From: Candidatus Aenigmatarchaeota archaeon
GTDB lineage: Archaea > Aenigmatarchaeota > Aenigmatarchaeia > QMZP01 > QMZT01
DNA: 64,000 nt
Direction of reading: 5' to 3'
Assembly (NCBI GenBank): GCA_016932735.1
Contig: JAFGCI010000004.1
Coordinates: forward strand, 60,711-124,710
Below are positions 27,606 to 35,320 of this stretch, in pieces (position 1 is the stretch's first letter; each line of letters opens with the position of its first letter). Below the pieces are notes generated by a model, which worked only from the letters and a program-made list of their open reading frames with translations, ran no database searches and was not told where the DNA came from. Made by a program: the position numbers and the translations under genes.

Positions 27606-27647
27606 TTTCCAGATGAAGTTAACGACCCCCCTTAATTTTATATGCCC
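27606..27647. repeat. 42-bp direct repeat, copy 2 (covers 3' end of the permease gene)
   Basis: Second exact copy of the repeat at 26895-26936. It includes the last codons and the stop of the convergent TctA/DUF112 permease gene. This suggests that this copy is the original and that the copy upstream of the LAGLIDADG gene arose by duplication when that segment was inserted. Confidence 0.9.
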
Positions 27648-28834
27648 ATATTCATGAAGAAAAGTATGACGGTCAGCATGAAAAACCCCATCATGTAGCT
27701 TCTTCTTATGTTCATCTGGATGCAGAAAATGCCTATGAATACCCCCACCATACAAATGAGAGCCCCGTACAATCCCGTCAGAGCAATGACGAGAACCGAC
27801 ACAATAGCTATAACAATCTTCCCAGCGGTTGCATAATCTATCATGGAAAGCCTGCTTAGGAAAAGCCATCCTATTTTAAGCGTCATGAATCCTGCTACCA
27901 GCGCCGATATTAATGCAACCGGAACTATCAAAATGAACAACCCTGTGTTCATTTCGGTGATTTGTGAAACAAATATAGCGAGACCAGAACGTGTTTTGGA
28001 TATCGTGAACAAGACGACCAGTGTGAATATTATATTGGATGTGTTTATTCCTCCCAGTGCTGAAACGAAGTCCCTCATTTTTGTTTTCATAATCTGGGCG
28101 GAAACCATTCCCGCCTGTGAAGAGCCGACGCCCGGAAGCAGCCCGACCAGCATCCCGCTGAGCCATCCTGTTACAGGCCCTTTAAAACCTATCCGGGAGG
28201 GTTTATTTCTTTTTTGCGGAGGGACCTCGGTTCTTTCCTTCACGCTCAGAATCAAGGTACTGAGACCGAACATTCCCGACAGCGCCGGGAATATCATCTC
28301 CTGTGAAGACGGAAGAGAGAAAACTATGATACCATAAAAACCTGACATTAAGAATATGACAAGAGCCCAGAACCGGTTGATGCCCCTTTCTGACAGCAAC
28401 ATCCAGACCAATATTGCTATGAGCACTAAATGAACATATGATTTTAGAAATTCATAGATAATCGGAGTTATCCATATGAGAACGGGCAAGCTTATAATCA
28501 TCAATAATGTCGATAACACGCCGCCGTATACTGTTAGGTAAAGGGCCTCATACCCTCTTCCTTTCATTAGCATTTTATGACCCGGGAGAACAGAGAGCTC
28601 ACTGCCTTCTTCGGGGGCCCCGAAAATAAGTGAAGGAATGAAGTCAATGAACGTATTGGTGACAGCCACCGATACGACAAATGATATAATTGCATAAATG
28701 CCGAACACTTCCAGAAAGGGTACAAAAGATAACAGTATTATATATATTGTATTTGGGTGGAGGCCGGGGACGAGTCCTGTCAATATACCCACAACAATGC
28801 CAAAAAATATGAAAATTATGATTTCGAAAAACAT
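27638..28834 (-). CDS. TctA/DUF112-family multi-spanning membrane permease
   Basis: 398 residues with about ten hydrophobic segments. Two related glycine/proline loops, LTGLVPGLHPNTIY near residue 20 and VGLLPGVGSSQAGM near 230, mark the duplicated halves of the TctA (tripartite tricarboxylate transporter large subunit)/DUF112 family. No TctB or TctC partner gene is near, so a stand-alone transporter is likely, as is usual for archaeal members. The substrate is unknown. Its last codons and stop lie inside repeat copy 2. Divergent from the HTH regulator. Confidence 0.75.
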   Translation of the reverse strand: MFFEIIIFIFFGIVVGILTGLVPGLHPNTIYIILLSFVPFLEVFGIYAIISFVVSVAVTNTFIDFIPSLIFGAPEEGSELSVLPGHKMLMKGRGYEALYLTVYGGVLSTLLMIISLPVLIWITPIIYEFLKSYVHLVLIAILVWMLLSERGINRFWALVIFLMSGFYGIIVFSLPSSQEMIFPALSGMFGLSTLILSVKERTEVPPQKRNKPSRIGFKGPVTGWLSGMLVGLLPGVGSSQAGMVSAQIMKTKMRDFVSALGGINTSNIIFTLVVLFTISKTRSGLAIFVSQITEMNTGLFILIVPVALISALVAGFMTLKIGWLFLSRLSMIDYATAGKIVIAIVSVLVIALTGLYGALICMVGVFIGIFCIQMNIRRSYMMGFFMLTVILFFMNMGI

Positions 28835-28929
28835 AGATTAAATTATATAATTGCACTTTATTTAGTCTTGTTCTATTCACTGTGGTGGTCATGTTTCGAA
28901 AAATATTATAGAACGACAATTCACAAGAC

Positions 28930-28937
28930 ATATAAAG
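28930..28937 (+). promoter_or_regulatory. TATA box for HTH regulator gene
   Basis: ATATAAAG is centred about 26-27 nt before ATG 28960, consistent with a leaderless transcript. Confidence 0.45.
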
Positions 28938-28959
28938 TTAATCAGCGTAACTGTAAATT

Positions 28960-29676
28960 ATGGATGAGCTCGAAATCGCAAAAGACAATCTTGCCAGAAG
29001 TATTGTGGGGGAGATTGTCCTTTCGGACAAGCCCGAGGCTATACTCAAGAAATGGAGGAACATATTCAATTTCTCCCAGAAGGACGTTGCAGCTTCGCTC
29101 GGTATAACATCGTCGGTTATATCCGACTACGAGTCGGGACGGAGAAAGTCGCCGGGTATAAAGATAATAAAGAAGTATGTAACCGCTCTTATAGAAATGG
29201 ATTTGAAAAAGGGCGGCGATGTCGTAAGAAGCTTCTCGCAGACGGAAAAGAGTTCGACTCTTTCAGAAGCTATCCTTGACATTAAAGAATTCTCTGAAGG
29301 CGTCACTATAAAAGACTTCACGGACAGGATTAACGGTGTCTTTGTAACCAAGGAGAAGTTCGCGGACAGGAAAATCTATGGTTATACAATAATCGATTCT
29401 ATAAAGGCCATATCCGATCTTTCCTTCAACCAGATGCTGAAATTATACGGGACCACGACCCAGAGAGCCATGATATTCACTAAGGTGACAACAGGGAAAA
29501 CCCCAATGGTCGCGATAAAACTGACCAACCTTAATCCCGGGATGGTTGTGCTCCATGGCCTGACGAGCGTTTATGATGTAGCCAAGAATATCGCAGACGC
29601 GGAAGGAATCCCATTGGTTGTATGCAAGCTCGAAAGACCGGAAGATATAGTTGAAGCCCTGAAATATTTTAACTAA
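28960..29676 (+). CDS. Archaeal HTH (XRE-type) transcriptional regulator, COG1709-like
   Basis: 238-residue putative regulator. A Cro/CI-type helix-turn-helix lies at about residues 36-66 (FNFSQKDVAASLGITSSVISDYESGRR). It is followed by an archaeal-specific C-terminal domain (IYGYTIIDSIKAISDLSFNQMLKLYGTTTQRAMIFTK...). The same architecture is found in conserved archaeal proteins annotated as putative HTH regulators. Target and ligand are unknown. Its last 8 bp overlap the convergent phosphoesterase gene. Confidence 0.8.
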   Translation: MDELEIAKDNLARSIVGEIVLSDKPEAILKKWRNIFNFSQKDVAASLGITSSVISDYESGRRKSPGIKIIKKYVTALIEMDLKKGGDVVRSFSQTEKSSTLSEAILDIKEFSEGVTIKDFTDRINGVFVTKEKFADRKIYGYTIIDSIKAISDLSFNQMLKLYGTTTQRAMIFTKVTTGKTPMVAIKLTNLNPGMVVLHGLTSVYDVAKNIADAEGIPLVVCKLERPEDIVEALKYFN

Positions 29677-30349
29677 CGTTTTTTGTTTCACAGGACACTT
29701 TCCCATTTTTGTTTATTTCTGCTATTCCATATTTGCCCTGAAAGACCGGCCCGGGATAAAAAAGAGTGGTGTCTCCTATCTTATCGTCGCCGTCTGATTC
29801 ATGTATATGCGCGGAGACCGCCAATACCGGCCTCGTCCTCTCTATAAAATTCCTTATGTTTCTGGATCCTACATGTTTTTTATCTGTCACCATATCAAGT
29901 TTGGTGTTGTAGGGCGGGTTGTGTACAACAAGAATGAATTTTTCGTTGTTCATTTCCTTATATGTCTCGTTTATGTATTTTTTTGTTTCCTCTTCTGTAG
30001 GTTCAAACCTGGTGTCGAACGGCGTCATCGCACCGCCCCATCCCATTATAGGTAACCCGTCTATGATTTTGGAATCTGCATGTATGTTGATACCGTAATC
30101 CTTAAAAATCTCCATGATGCCGTAAGGGTCTTGGTTTCCGGGGACAGCGAAGACTGGTTTTTTTGAAGACATCATCCGGCATATGACTATCTCCGCTATT
30201 TCAAGCTGTGTAAACCCGTCGGGTATGTCGTGCATATCTGTAAAATCCCCCGGCGCTATTATGGCATCGTATTTTCCCTTCTCCTTTTTCATTATCTGCG
30301 AAAGCTTCAGAAAATCGCCGTGAACGTCTGCCAAGATAAGGAATTTCAT
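29669..30349 (-). CDS. Calcineurin-like metallophosphoesterase (COG2129-like)
   Basis: 226-residue stand-alone phosphoesterase with complete metal-binding motifs: LADVHGD, APGDFTD, VPGNQDP, VVHNPPYN and SAHIHES. Such proteins are common in archaea without a settled substrate. It lies 30 bp downstream of a PolD small subunit that has lost its own phosphoesterase motifs, on the same strand. This raises the idea that it acts with PolD, but its fold is complete by itself and it looks like an ordinary family member, so that link is speculative. Confidence 0.85.
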   Translation of the reverse strand: MKFLILADVHGDFLKLSQIMKKEKGKYDAIIAPGDFTDMHDIPDGFTQLEIAEIVICRMMSSKKPVFAVPGNQDPYGIMEIFKDYGINIHADSKIIDGLPIMGWGGAMTPFDTRFEPTEEETKKYINETYKEMNNEKFILVVHNPPYNTKLDMVTDKKHVGSRNIRNFIERTRPVLAVSAHIHESDGDDKIGDTTLFYPGPVFQGKYGIAEINKNGKVSCETKNVS

Positions 30350-30379
30350 AATAATACTATTAAAATATTATATATAAAT

Positions 30380-31345
30380 TCAGAAACCGCTCTTCCCCAG
30401 CTTGATTTTATCCTCGAGTCCCGTCGATATTATTGTAACGCTCTTGTAGTTTGTTCTGGTTTTCTCTCCGGCAGCGGAAGATACAACAAACAGGTCGGGG
30501 ACCTCCTTAATTATCAGGAATGAGGGTATCGTGTTTTCCTCTGTTCTTATGGACCTCTTTCTTAAAAAATTTATAAGCTTTCCTTTATCCAAACGATCAT
30601 TTGTCCTGTAAAACAATATTTTCATCTCTTCTTTTCCCTTTCTCACAGAAAAAAGAGAAGCGTTCTTCACTTTTATCTTCTTGCCTTCTATGTCTATACT
30701 ATCAGATTTCGAAAAATCAAACGATATTTCAGCTGATATTATTTTTTGTATATTATCCAGCGGTATATCCGGTAAAATCACGTCTTCAGCGAACATGGAA
30801 TTGTTTTTTATAAGGCCGCTTACTGCGACAACGTCATCGTTTTCTATATCGCCGTTCCCCGAATAAATGACATTCAGGGCTCCCGTCTCGTCCTCTATTG
30901 TGAGGCCGTTGTCCGTTTTCTGGCTGATGATACCGATGACGGATACCCTGTCTTTGTTATTTTCAGTTTTGTTTATCGATAGGGAAGTTGTCCTTTCAGA
31001 AAGAATGTCTCTTACCTCGTTGTATTTTTTATTGTAGACAGAAACAATATCCATTACATTTATCTTCTTTTTATCTATTTCTTTCAGTTCGCCCAGGACC
31101 TTTATTTCTATATCGCTTCCTTCTTCCGGCTGCTTCGGTTTTATATGGTCTCCGGGGGTCGTGGTCCCTCTTTCGGCTCCGCCCTTTGATAAGGCCACGT
31201 TTCCGTTGTTTGTAAGGCCACGTTTCTCTCTCAGTTTTTCTTCTAAAAAGTCCTTATGATTCTTCTTTTCCAGTGCGATGAACTCCTCCGGTTTGAGCAG
31301 TATGTCGTTCTGCAAAAAAAGTTTGATAACGGACTCTTCGCTCAT
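30380..31345 (-). CDS. DNA polymerase D small subunit (DP1), shortened with degenerate phosphoesterase domain
   Basis: 321 residues, against roughly 450-620 for usual DP1. An N-terminal helical segment (SVIKLFLQNDILLKPEEFIAL), a charged linker and an OB-fold (VSVIGIISQK...IENDDVVAVSGLIKN...EDVILPDIPL) match DP1 in order. The calcineurin-like exonuclease domain should follow. Its first half, with the DxH, GD and GNHD metal motifs, is missing. The remainder still aligns in order: FLRKRSIRTEENT where DP1 has a 'LLkrRHLaP' box, and VPDLFVVSSAAG where DP1 has 'PDxFHxGHVH', then NYKSVTIISTG. All metal-binding His residues are gone, so it is probably a structural subunit without proofreading nuclease. 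It lies directly downstream of orc1, a Thermococcales-like order, but no DP2 gene follows. Confidence 0.75.
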   Translation of the reverse strand: MSEESVIKLFLQNDILLKPEEFIALEKKNHKDFLEEKLREKRGLTNNGNVALSKGGAERGTTTPGDHIKPKQPEEGSDIEIKVLGELKEIDKKKINVMDIVSVYNKKYNEVRDILSERTTSLSINKTENNKDRVSVIGIISQKTDNGLTIEDETGALNVIYSGNGDIENDDVVAVSGLIKNNSMFAEDVILPDIPLDNIQKIISAEISFDFSKSDSIDIEGKKIKVKNASLFSVRKGKEEMKILFYRTNDRLDKGKLINFLRKRSIRTEENTIPSFLIIKEVPDLFVVSSAAGEKTRTNYKSVTIISTGLEDKIKLGKSGF

Positions 31346-31367
31346 TAAATAGGTTTAATGACAAGTT

Positions 31368-32591
31368 TTATATGAATTCGTTCTTCATGTGTTGTCTTAT
31401 TTTTTCCATGACACTATCTGAAAGGTTCATCGATACTTCCCGCGTCCTCCCATACCTGCCCTTTGATATGACTTTGGCGTTTATTATTCCTAACATGTCA
31501 AGTTCTGATATGAGGTCTGTCACCCTTCTCTGTGTAAGTTCGCTGATGAAGTTTTCCTTACACTTCTTTATGTAAAGATCGTACACGTCTCCTGTCTGTA
31601 TGTTCTCCGCTCCCTTATCTACAAGCTCCACAACAGACTGGAGAACTGCTTTTGATTGTTTTGGTTGGGTTTTTACTATTTCCATTATTTTATCTTTATC
31701 CAGTTTCTTCTCCGCGTCAATCACATCTCTCTCTTCGATGTTTGTTCTTCCCTCTCTTTCTGCTATCTCCCCAGACACTCTTAGAAGATCGAGAGCCTTC
31801 CTGACGTCGCCGTGCTCCTGCGCCGCCAGGGCCGAGCATTTAGCAATTATTGATTTAGAAACCGCTCCGCCGTTGAATGCAAGATTGACCCTTTCCGTTA
31901 AGATATCGTTCAGCTGCATTGCATTGTAAGGGGGGAATATCATCTCCTCCTCAGAAAGTGTCGACTTGACTCTCGGGTCTATCTCGTTGATGAAAGAAAT
32001 CTTGTTGGATATCCCGACAAGCGTTATCATGCTGTTCTTTATCTCCTGGTTAATCCTGGTCAGATTATAGAGGACACCGTCGCCAACCTTCTCGACAAGA
32101 GCGTCTATCTCATCCAGCACGAGTATTATATTGTGTTTCTCTTTCTCCATTATTTCATAGAACATCCTGTAAAGCTTGTCTGTTGGGAGGCCCGTACAGG
32201 GGATATCCACATCAAAAAAGGACAGTATTTGCGAGAGGAGCCGGTATTCTGTGTCGCTTACCTTTCTCATCTTACAGTTTATGTATATTGTTTTTATCTT
32301 GTTGTTCATGTTACGTGTTGCTGTCTCGCCCAGAACATCGAGGACGTGAGCAACGCACAGCGTCTTTCCCGTTCCGGTCTTCCCATAAACAAAAACGTTT
32401 GAGGGCTTTTCTCCCCTTAATATAGGAGCCATTATCATGCCGAGATGCCTTATGTGCTCCTCCCTGTGTGGTATGTTCAGAGGTGTAAATTGTATAAGAA
32501 GTGTTGTCTTATCAACGAATATTGGCTTTTGTGTCATATAGCTATTGAATATATCATTCAGATTTGATTGCCCTGCCATCTCTAACCCCAT
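31368..32591 (-). CDS. orc1: Orc1/Cdc6 replication initiator
   Basis: AAA+ initiator of 407 residues that binds origin recognition boxes and loads MCM. It has Walker A VYGKTGTGKTLC, Walker B IILVLDEIDAL, sensor 1 LVGISNKI, sensor 2 HGDVRKALDLL and a C-terminal winged helix (LTQRRVTDLISELDMLGIINAKV). ATG 32591 is about 26 nt from TATAAAAA (minus-strand TTTTTATA), giving a leaderless start; a second ATG at 32579 is possible. An ORB-like box covers the start codon, so the protein could repress its own promoter. It is the first gene of an orc1-DP1-phosphoesterase unit. Confidence 0.95.
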   Translation of the reverse strand: MGLEMAGQSNLNDIFNSYMTQKPIFVDKTTLLIQFTPLNIPHREEHIRHLGMIMAPILRGEKPSNVFVYGKTGTGKTLCVAHVLDVLGETATRNMNNKIKTIYINCKMRKVSDTEYRLLSQILSFFDVDIPCTGLPTDKLYRMFYEIMEKEKHNIILVLDEIDALVEKVGDGVLYNLTRINQEIKNSMITLVGISNKISFINEIDPRVKSTLSEEEMIFPPYNAMQLNDILTERVNLAFNGGAVSKSIIAKCSALAAQEHGDVRKALDLLRVSGEIAEREGRTNIEERDVIDAEKKLDKDKIMEIVKTQPKQSKAVLQSVVELVDKGAENIQTGDVYDLYIKKCKENFISELTQRRVTDLISELDMLGIINAKVISKGRYGRTREVSMNLSDSVMEKIRQHMKNEFI

Positions 32592-32605
32592 CGTTTCATT
32601 TGGAA
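32586..32605 (-). promoter_or_regulatory. Origin recognition box A (covers orc1 start)
   Basis: Reads TTCCAAATGAAACGATGGGG on the minus strand: the dyad TTCCAnnnGAAAC followed by a G-run, the layout of archaeal ORBs. It includes the orc1 ATG, so bound Orc1 could block its own expression. Confidence 0.7.
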
Positions 32606-32625
32606 GTCCAGTTATAAAAAGGTTT

Positions 32626-32640
32626 GTTTCGGGTGGAAAA
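32626..32640 (-). promoter_or_regulatory. Origin recognition box B (mini-ORB)
   Basis: Reads TTTTCCACCCGAAAC on the minus strand: the TTCCAnnnGAAAC dyad without a G-run, as in a mini-ORB. It lies between the orc1 TATA element and the AT-rich stretch. Confidence 0.55.
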
Positions 32641-32694
32641 ATATAACATTGTTATATAATATATATTTTATTCATCGTATTGATTATTAATAAC

Positions 32695-32724
32695 GTTTCC
32701 ATATGAAATTGGGGGGTGGTGGGG
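32695..32724 (+). promoter_or_regulatory. Origin recognition box C with long G-run
   Basis: Reads TTTCCATATGAAAT then TGGGGGGTGGTGGGG on the plus strand, a dyad plus a strong G-string. Its orientation is opposite to box A, and it bounds the AT-rich stretch on the right. Confidence 0.7.
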
Positions 32725-32864
32725 TATAACACCAATTACCCGAACATTTTGTTCGATAAACCCTCAAACATCAGGGTTTCTTGCTAGTTTTATTCGCTTA
32801 ATTACATTTTACGGGCGTCCGTTATCATGTGTTCACTTTTCACTTTCTTTGGTCTTGGTTATTC

Positions 32865-32873
32865 TTTATATAA
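32865..32873 (+). promoter_or_regulatory. TATA box for hjc
   Basis: TTTATATAA is centred 27 nt before ATG 32896. It supports that start and a leaderless hjc transcript. Confidence 0.5.
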
Positions 32874-32895
32874 CGAGGCAGTCAAATTCAATCAC

Positions 32896-33252
32896 ATGGC
32901 ATCAAGATACCAGAAGGGAGCCCACTATGAGCGCGAGCTTCTTTCAATACTTCATGACAAGGGCTTTGCTGTAATAAGGACCGCGGGCTCGGGCGGCGGC
33001 ATCTGTGTTCCGGATATAATAGGAATAAAGAAGGGGCAGGTCCTCGCGTTCGAATGCAAGGCGTGGGCAGAAGAGCCGAGACTTAAGCCGGAAAAATTAA
33101 AGGATTTAATAGAGTGGTCCGCAAAAGCGGGGGGTTTGGGTTTTGTTGCGTGGCGCCACGACAACAAATGGGAGTTCAAGGACGCAAGGAATCTGAAGGA
33201 CAAGGAAAAGCCTTGGGTTGATATGTTATCATTCTTTTCCTGTTTTGTTTAG
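32896..33252 (+). CDS. hjc: Holliday junction resolvase Hjc
   Basis: 118-residue structure-specific endonuclease resolving four-way DNA junctions. It has the archaeal Hjc pattern: GAHYERELLSILHDKGFAVIRTAGSGGG at the N-terminus, then VPDIIGIKKGQVLAFECKAW with the catalytic Asp and the E-x-K pair of the nuclease fold. The track's start at 32827 adds 23 residues lying over the promoter; MASRYQKG (32896) fits the family and the TATA spacing. It lies on the far side of the origin from orc1. Its stop is 1 bp from that of the convergent acsA. Confidence 0.93.
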   Translation: MASRYQKGAHYERELLSILHDKGFAVIRTAGSGGGICVPDIIGIKKGQVLAFECKAWAEEPRLKPEKLKDLIEWSAKAGGLGFVAWRHDNKWEFKDARNLKDKEKPWVDMLSFFSCFV

Positions 33253-33253
33253 T

Positions 33254-35212
33254 CTAAATCCGTTCCTTCAGAAGCTGGTCCACCACAGAAGGATCTGCCA
33301 GTGTTGTTGTGTTGCCTACATCGTCCTTTCCTTCGGCAATTGTTTTTAGTATCCTTCTCATTATTTTGCCGGATCTTGTCTTTGGCAGGGCGTCAGCGAA
33401 CTGTATCTTATCTGGCTTTGCTATAGGCCCGATCTCTTTTGCTACGTGGTTTCTGAGCTCTTGTATGAGCTCCTGTGTTTTTTCAATGCCTTTATTGAGT
33501 GTTACAAATGCGTATAGGGCCTGTCCTTTGACGTCGTGCGGGAACGGAACAACAGCAGCCTCGGCGACAGCTTTGTGCGAAACGAGAGCGCTTTCTATCT
33601 CCGCCGTCCCGAGCCTGTGGCCAGAAACGTTTATTACATCATCAATTCTTCCCATGACCCAGAAGTCACCGTTCTCGTCTTTTCTGGACCCATCGCCGGC
33701 GAAATATATTCCGGGGAACCTGGACCAGTATGTGTCTATGAACCTTTGGTGGTCACCGTAGACTGTTCTCATCATGCCGGGCCACGGCTTCTTGATTGCG
33801 AGGTAACCGCCTTCGTTAATATCGGCTTCTGTTCCGTCTTCCCTTAAAATCATGGGTTCTATACCGAAGAACGGCCGCCCGGCCGATCCGGGTTTTAGTG
33901 TGATTGCCCCCGGCAGCGAACTTATCATTATTCCCCCAGTTTCAGTCTGCCACCAGGTGTCCACAATTGGGCATTCCCCCCTGCCTATGTTCTCGTGATA
34001 CCACATCCACGCTTCTGGGTTTATAGGCTCTCCTACACTCCCGAGAAGTTTCAGCGTGCTCATGTCATGCTTTTCGACCGGCTCAGAGCCGAATCTTGCT
34101 ATAGACCTTATTGCTGTCGGCGCTGTATAGAAGATACTGACTTTGAATTTTTCCACAACCTGCCAGAACCTGTCATTGCCCGGATATGTCGGGACACCCT
34201 CAAACATTACGGTTGTAGCGGCGTTTGATAGCGGGCCGTATACGATATAGCTATGTCCTGTTATCCAACCTATGTCGGCCGTGCACCAGAAGACATCCTC
34301 TTGATGATAATCAAAAATGTATTTGAAAGTCTGGTTTGTATAAAGGAGATAGCCTCCTGTTGTATGGAGGACTCCTTTAGGCTTTCCTGTTGTCCCTGAA
34401 GTATATAATATGAACAGGGGATCTTCTGCATCCATCTCTTCGGCGGGGCATTCGTCACTGATATCATCATAACCTATTTCATCCTTCCAGTAAGTTTCGT
34501 TGTCTTTCATCTCAATCTCATTCACGGTTCTTTTGACAACGATTACAGACTCGATGCAGTCAACACTCTTCAGAGCCTCGTCTGCTGTCTGTTTAAGCGG
34601 GATGACCTTTCCTGATCTGAAGCTGCCGTCCGAAGTGATAAGCATTTTGCACTGGCTGTCGAGTATCCTGTCTTTTAGTGATTCTGCACTGAAGCCGCCA
34701 AAAACAATGGAATGGATTGCACCGATTCTCGCGCATGCAAGCATTGAGATAGCAAGTTCCGGAATCATGGGAAGGTACATGCATACCCTGTCGCCTTTCT
34801 TTATCCCTTTCTTTTTCAGGACGTTAGCAAATCTTGAGACTTCTCTGTGGAGCTCTTTGTATGTGTATTTTTTGACGTCTTCTTCAGGCTCGCCTTGCCA
34901 TATTATTGCAGTCTTGTCTCCGTTTTTATCAAGATGCCTGTCAAGGCAGTTATAGCAAAGATTCGTCTTGCCTCCGGCAAACCACGTGAATTTTGCTGCT
35001 TCTTTATCCCACGTAAAAACATTATCCCATGGCTTAAACCAGCGGAGCTCTTTAGCTTTCTCAGACCAGAATTTTTCCGGGTTTTCTATAGATTCTTTAT
35101 AAATCTTCATGTAATCTTCTTCGGATTTAACATAAGCCTTCTCCTGAAAAGATTTAGGCGGAGCAAAACGCCTGTGCTCGCTACTTACAGATGAGATTGT
35201 TTCTTCACTCAT
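33254..35212 (-). CDS. acsA: Acetyl-CoA synthetase, AMP-forming
   Basis: Activates acetate to acetyl-CoA via acetyl-AMP. It has the P-loop-like LFILYTSGTTGKPKGVLHT, the A5-type WWQTETGG, and the C-terminal PKTRSGKIMRRIL, whose second lysine is the one acetylated to switch Acs off in other organisms. Length (652) is normal. It is divergent from genes for a histone-deacetylase-like protein and a Pat-like acetyltransferase, which suggests post-translational control by reversible acetylation. An AT-rich intergenic space (~108 bp) with TATA-like sequences separates the two units. Confidence 0.95.
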   Translation of the reverse strand: MSEETISSVSSEHRRFAPPKSFQEKAYVKSEEDYMKIYKESIENPEKFWSEKAKELRWFKPWDNVFTWDKEAAKFTWFAGGKTNLCYNCLDRHLDKNGDKTAIIWQGEPEEDVKKYTYKELHREVSRFANVLKKKGIKKGDRVCMYLPMIPELAISMLACARIGAIHSIVFGGFSAESLKDRILDSQCKMLITSDGSFRSGKVIPLKQTADEALKSVDCIESVIVVKRTVNEIEMKDNETYWKDEIGYDDISDECPAEEMDAEDPLFILYTSGTTGKPKGVLHTTGGYLLYTNQTFKYIFDYHQEDVFWCTADIGWITGHSYIVYGPLSNAATTVMFEGVPTYPGNDRFWQVVEKFKVSIFYTAPTAIRSIARFGSEPVEKHDMSTLKLLGSVGEPINPEAWMWYHENIGRGECPIVDTWWQTETGGIMISSLPGAITLKPGSAGRPFFGIEPMILREDGTEADINEGGYLAIKKPWPGMMRTVYGDHQRFIDTYWSRFPGIYFAGDGSRKDENGDFWVMGRIDDVINVSGHRLGTAEIESALVSHKAVAEAAVVPFPHDVKGQALYAFVTLNKGIEKTQELIQELRNHVAKEIGPIAKPDKIQFADALPKTRSGKIMRRILKTIAEGKDDVGNTTTLADPSVVDQLLKERI

Positions 35213-35320
35213 AAAATCAACTCCCTTTATACGTTATTTGTCTTAATTCAATACCATTTATCTGCTACAGAATTTGGAATATATATTTATATATTAAATA
35301 AATGATAACGGGAAGATATT

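Larger units (their letters stand above)
32583..32790. other. Predicted chromosomal replication origin (oriC)
   Basis: Intergenic region directly upstream of orc1 with the parts of an archaeal origin. Three ORB-like boxes are present: 32586-32605 and 32626-32640 on the minus strand, and 32695-32724 on the plus strand. Between the second and third lies a ~55-bp, very AT-rich stretch (32640-32694), a good duplex-unwinding element. To the right are two short hairpins, CGAACATTTTGTTCG (32741-32755) and AAACCCT...AGGGTTT (32758-32779). The outer boxes point in opposite directions around the AT-rich stretch, as in euryarchaeal origins. Confidence 0.8.

Noticed and set aside
29669-31345. Phosphoesterase and DP1 as one split or frameshifted gene
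   Set aside because: DP1 retains its own C-terminal remnant, and the phosphoesterase has its own complete fold and start and looks like a COG2129-type protein.
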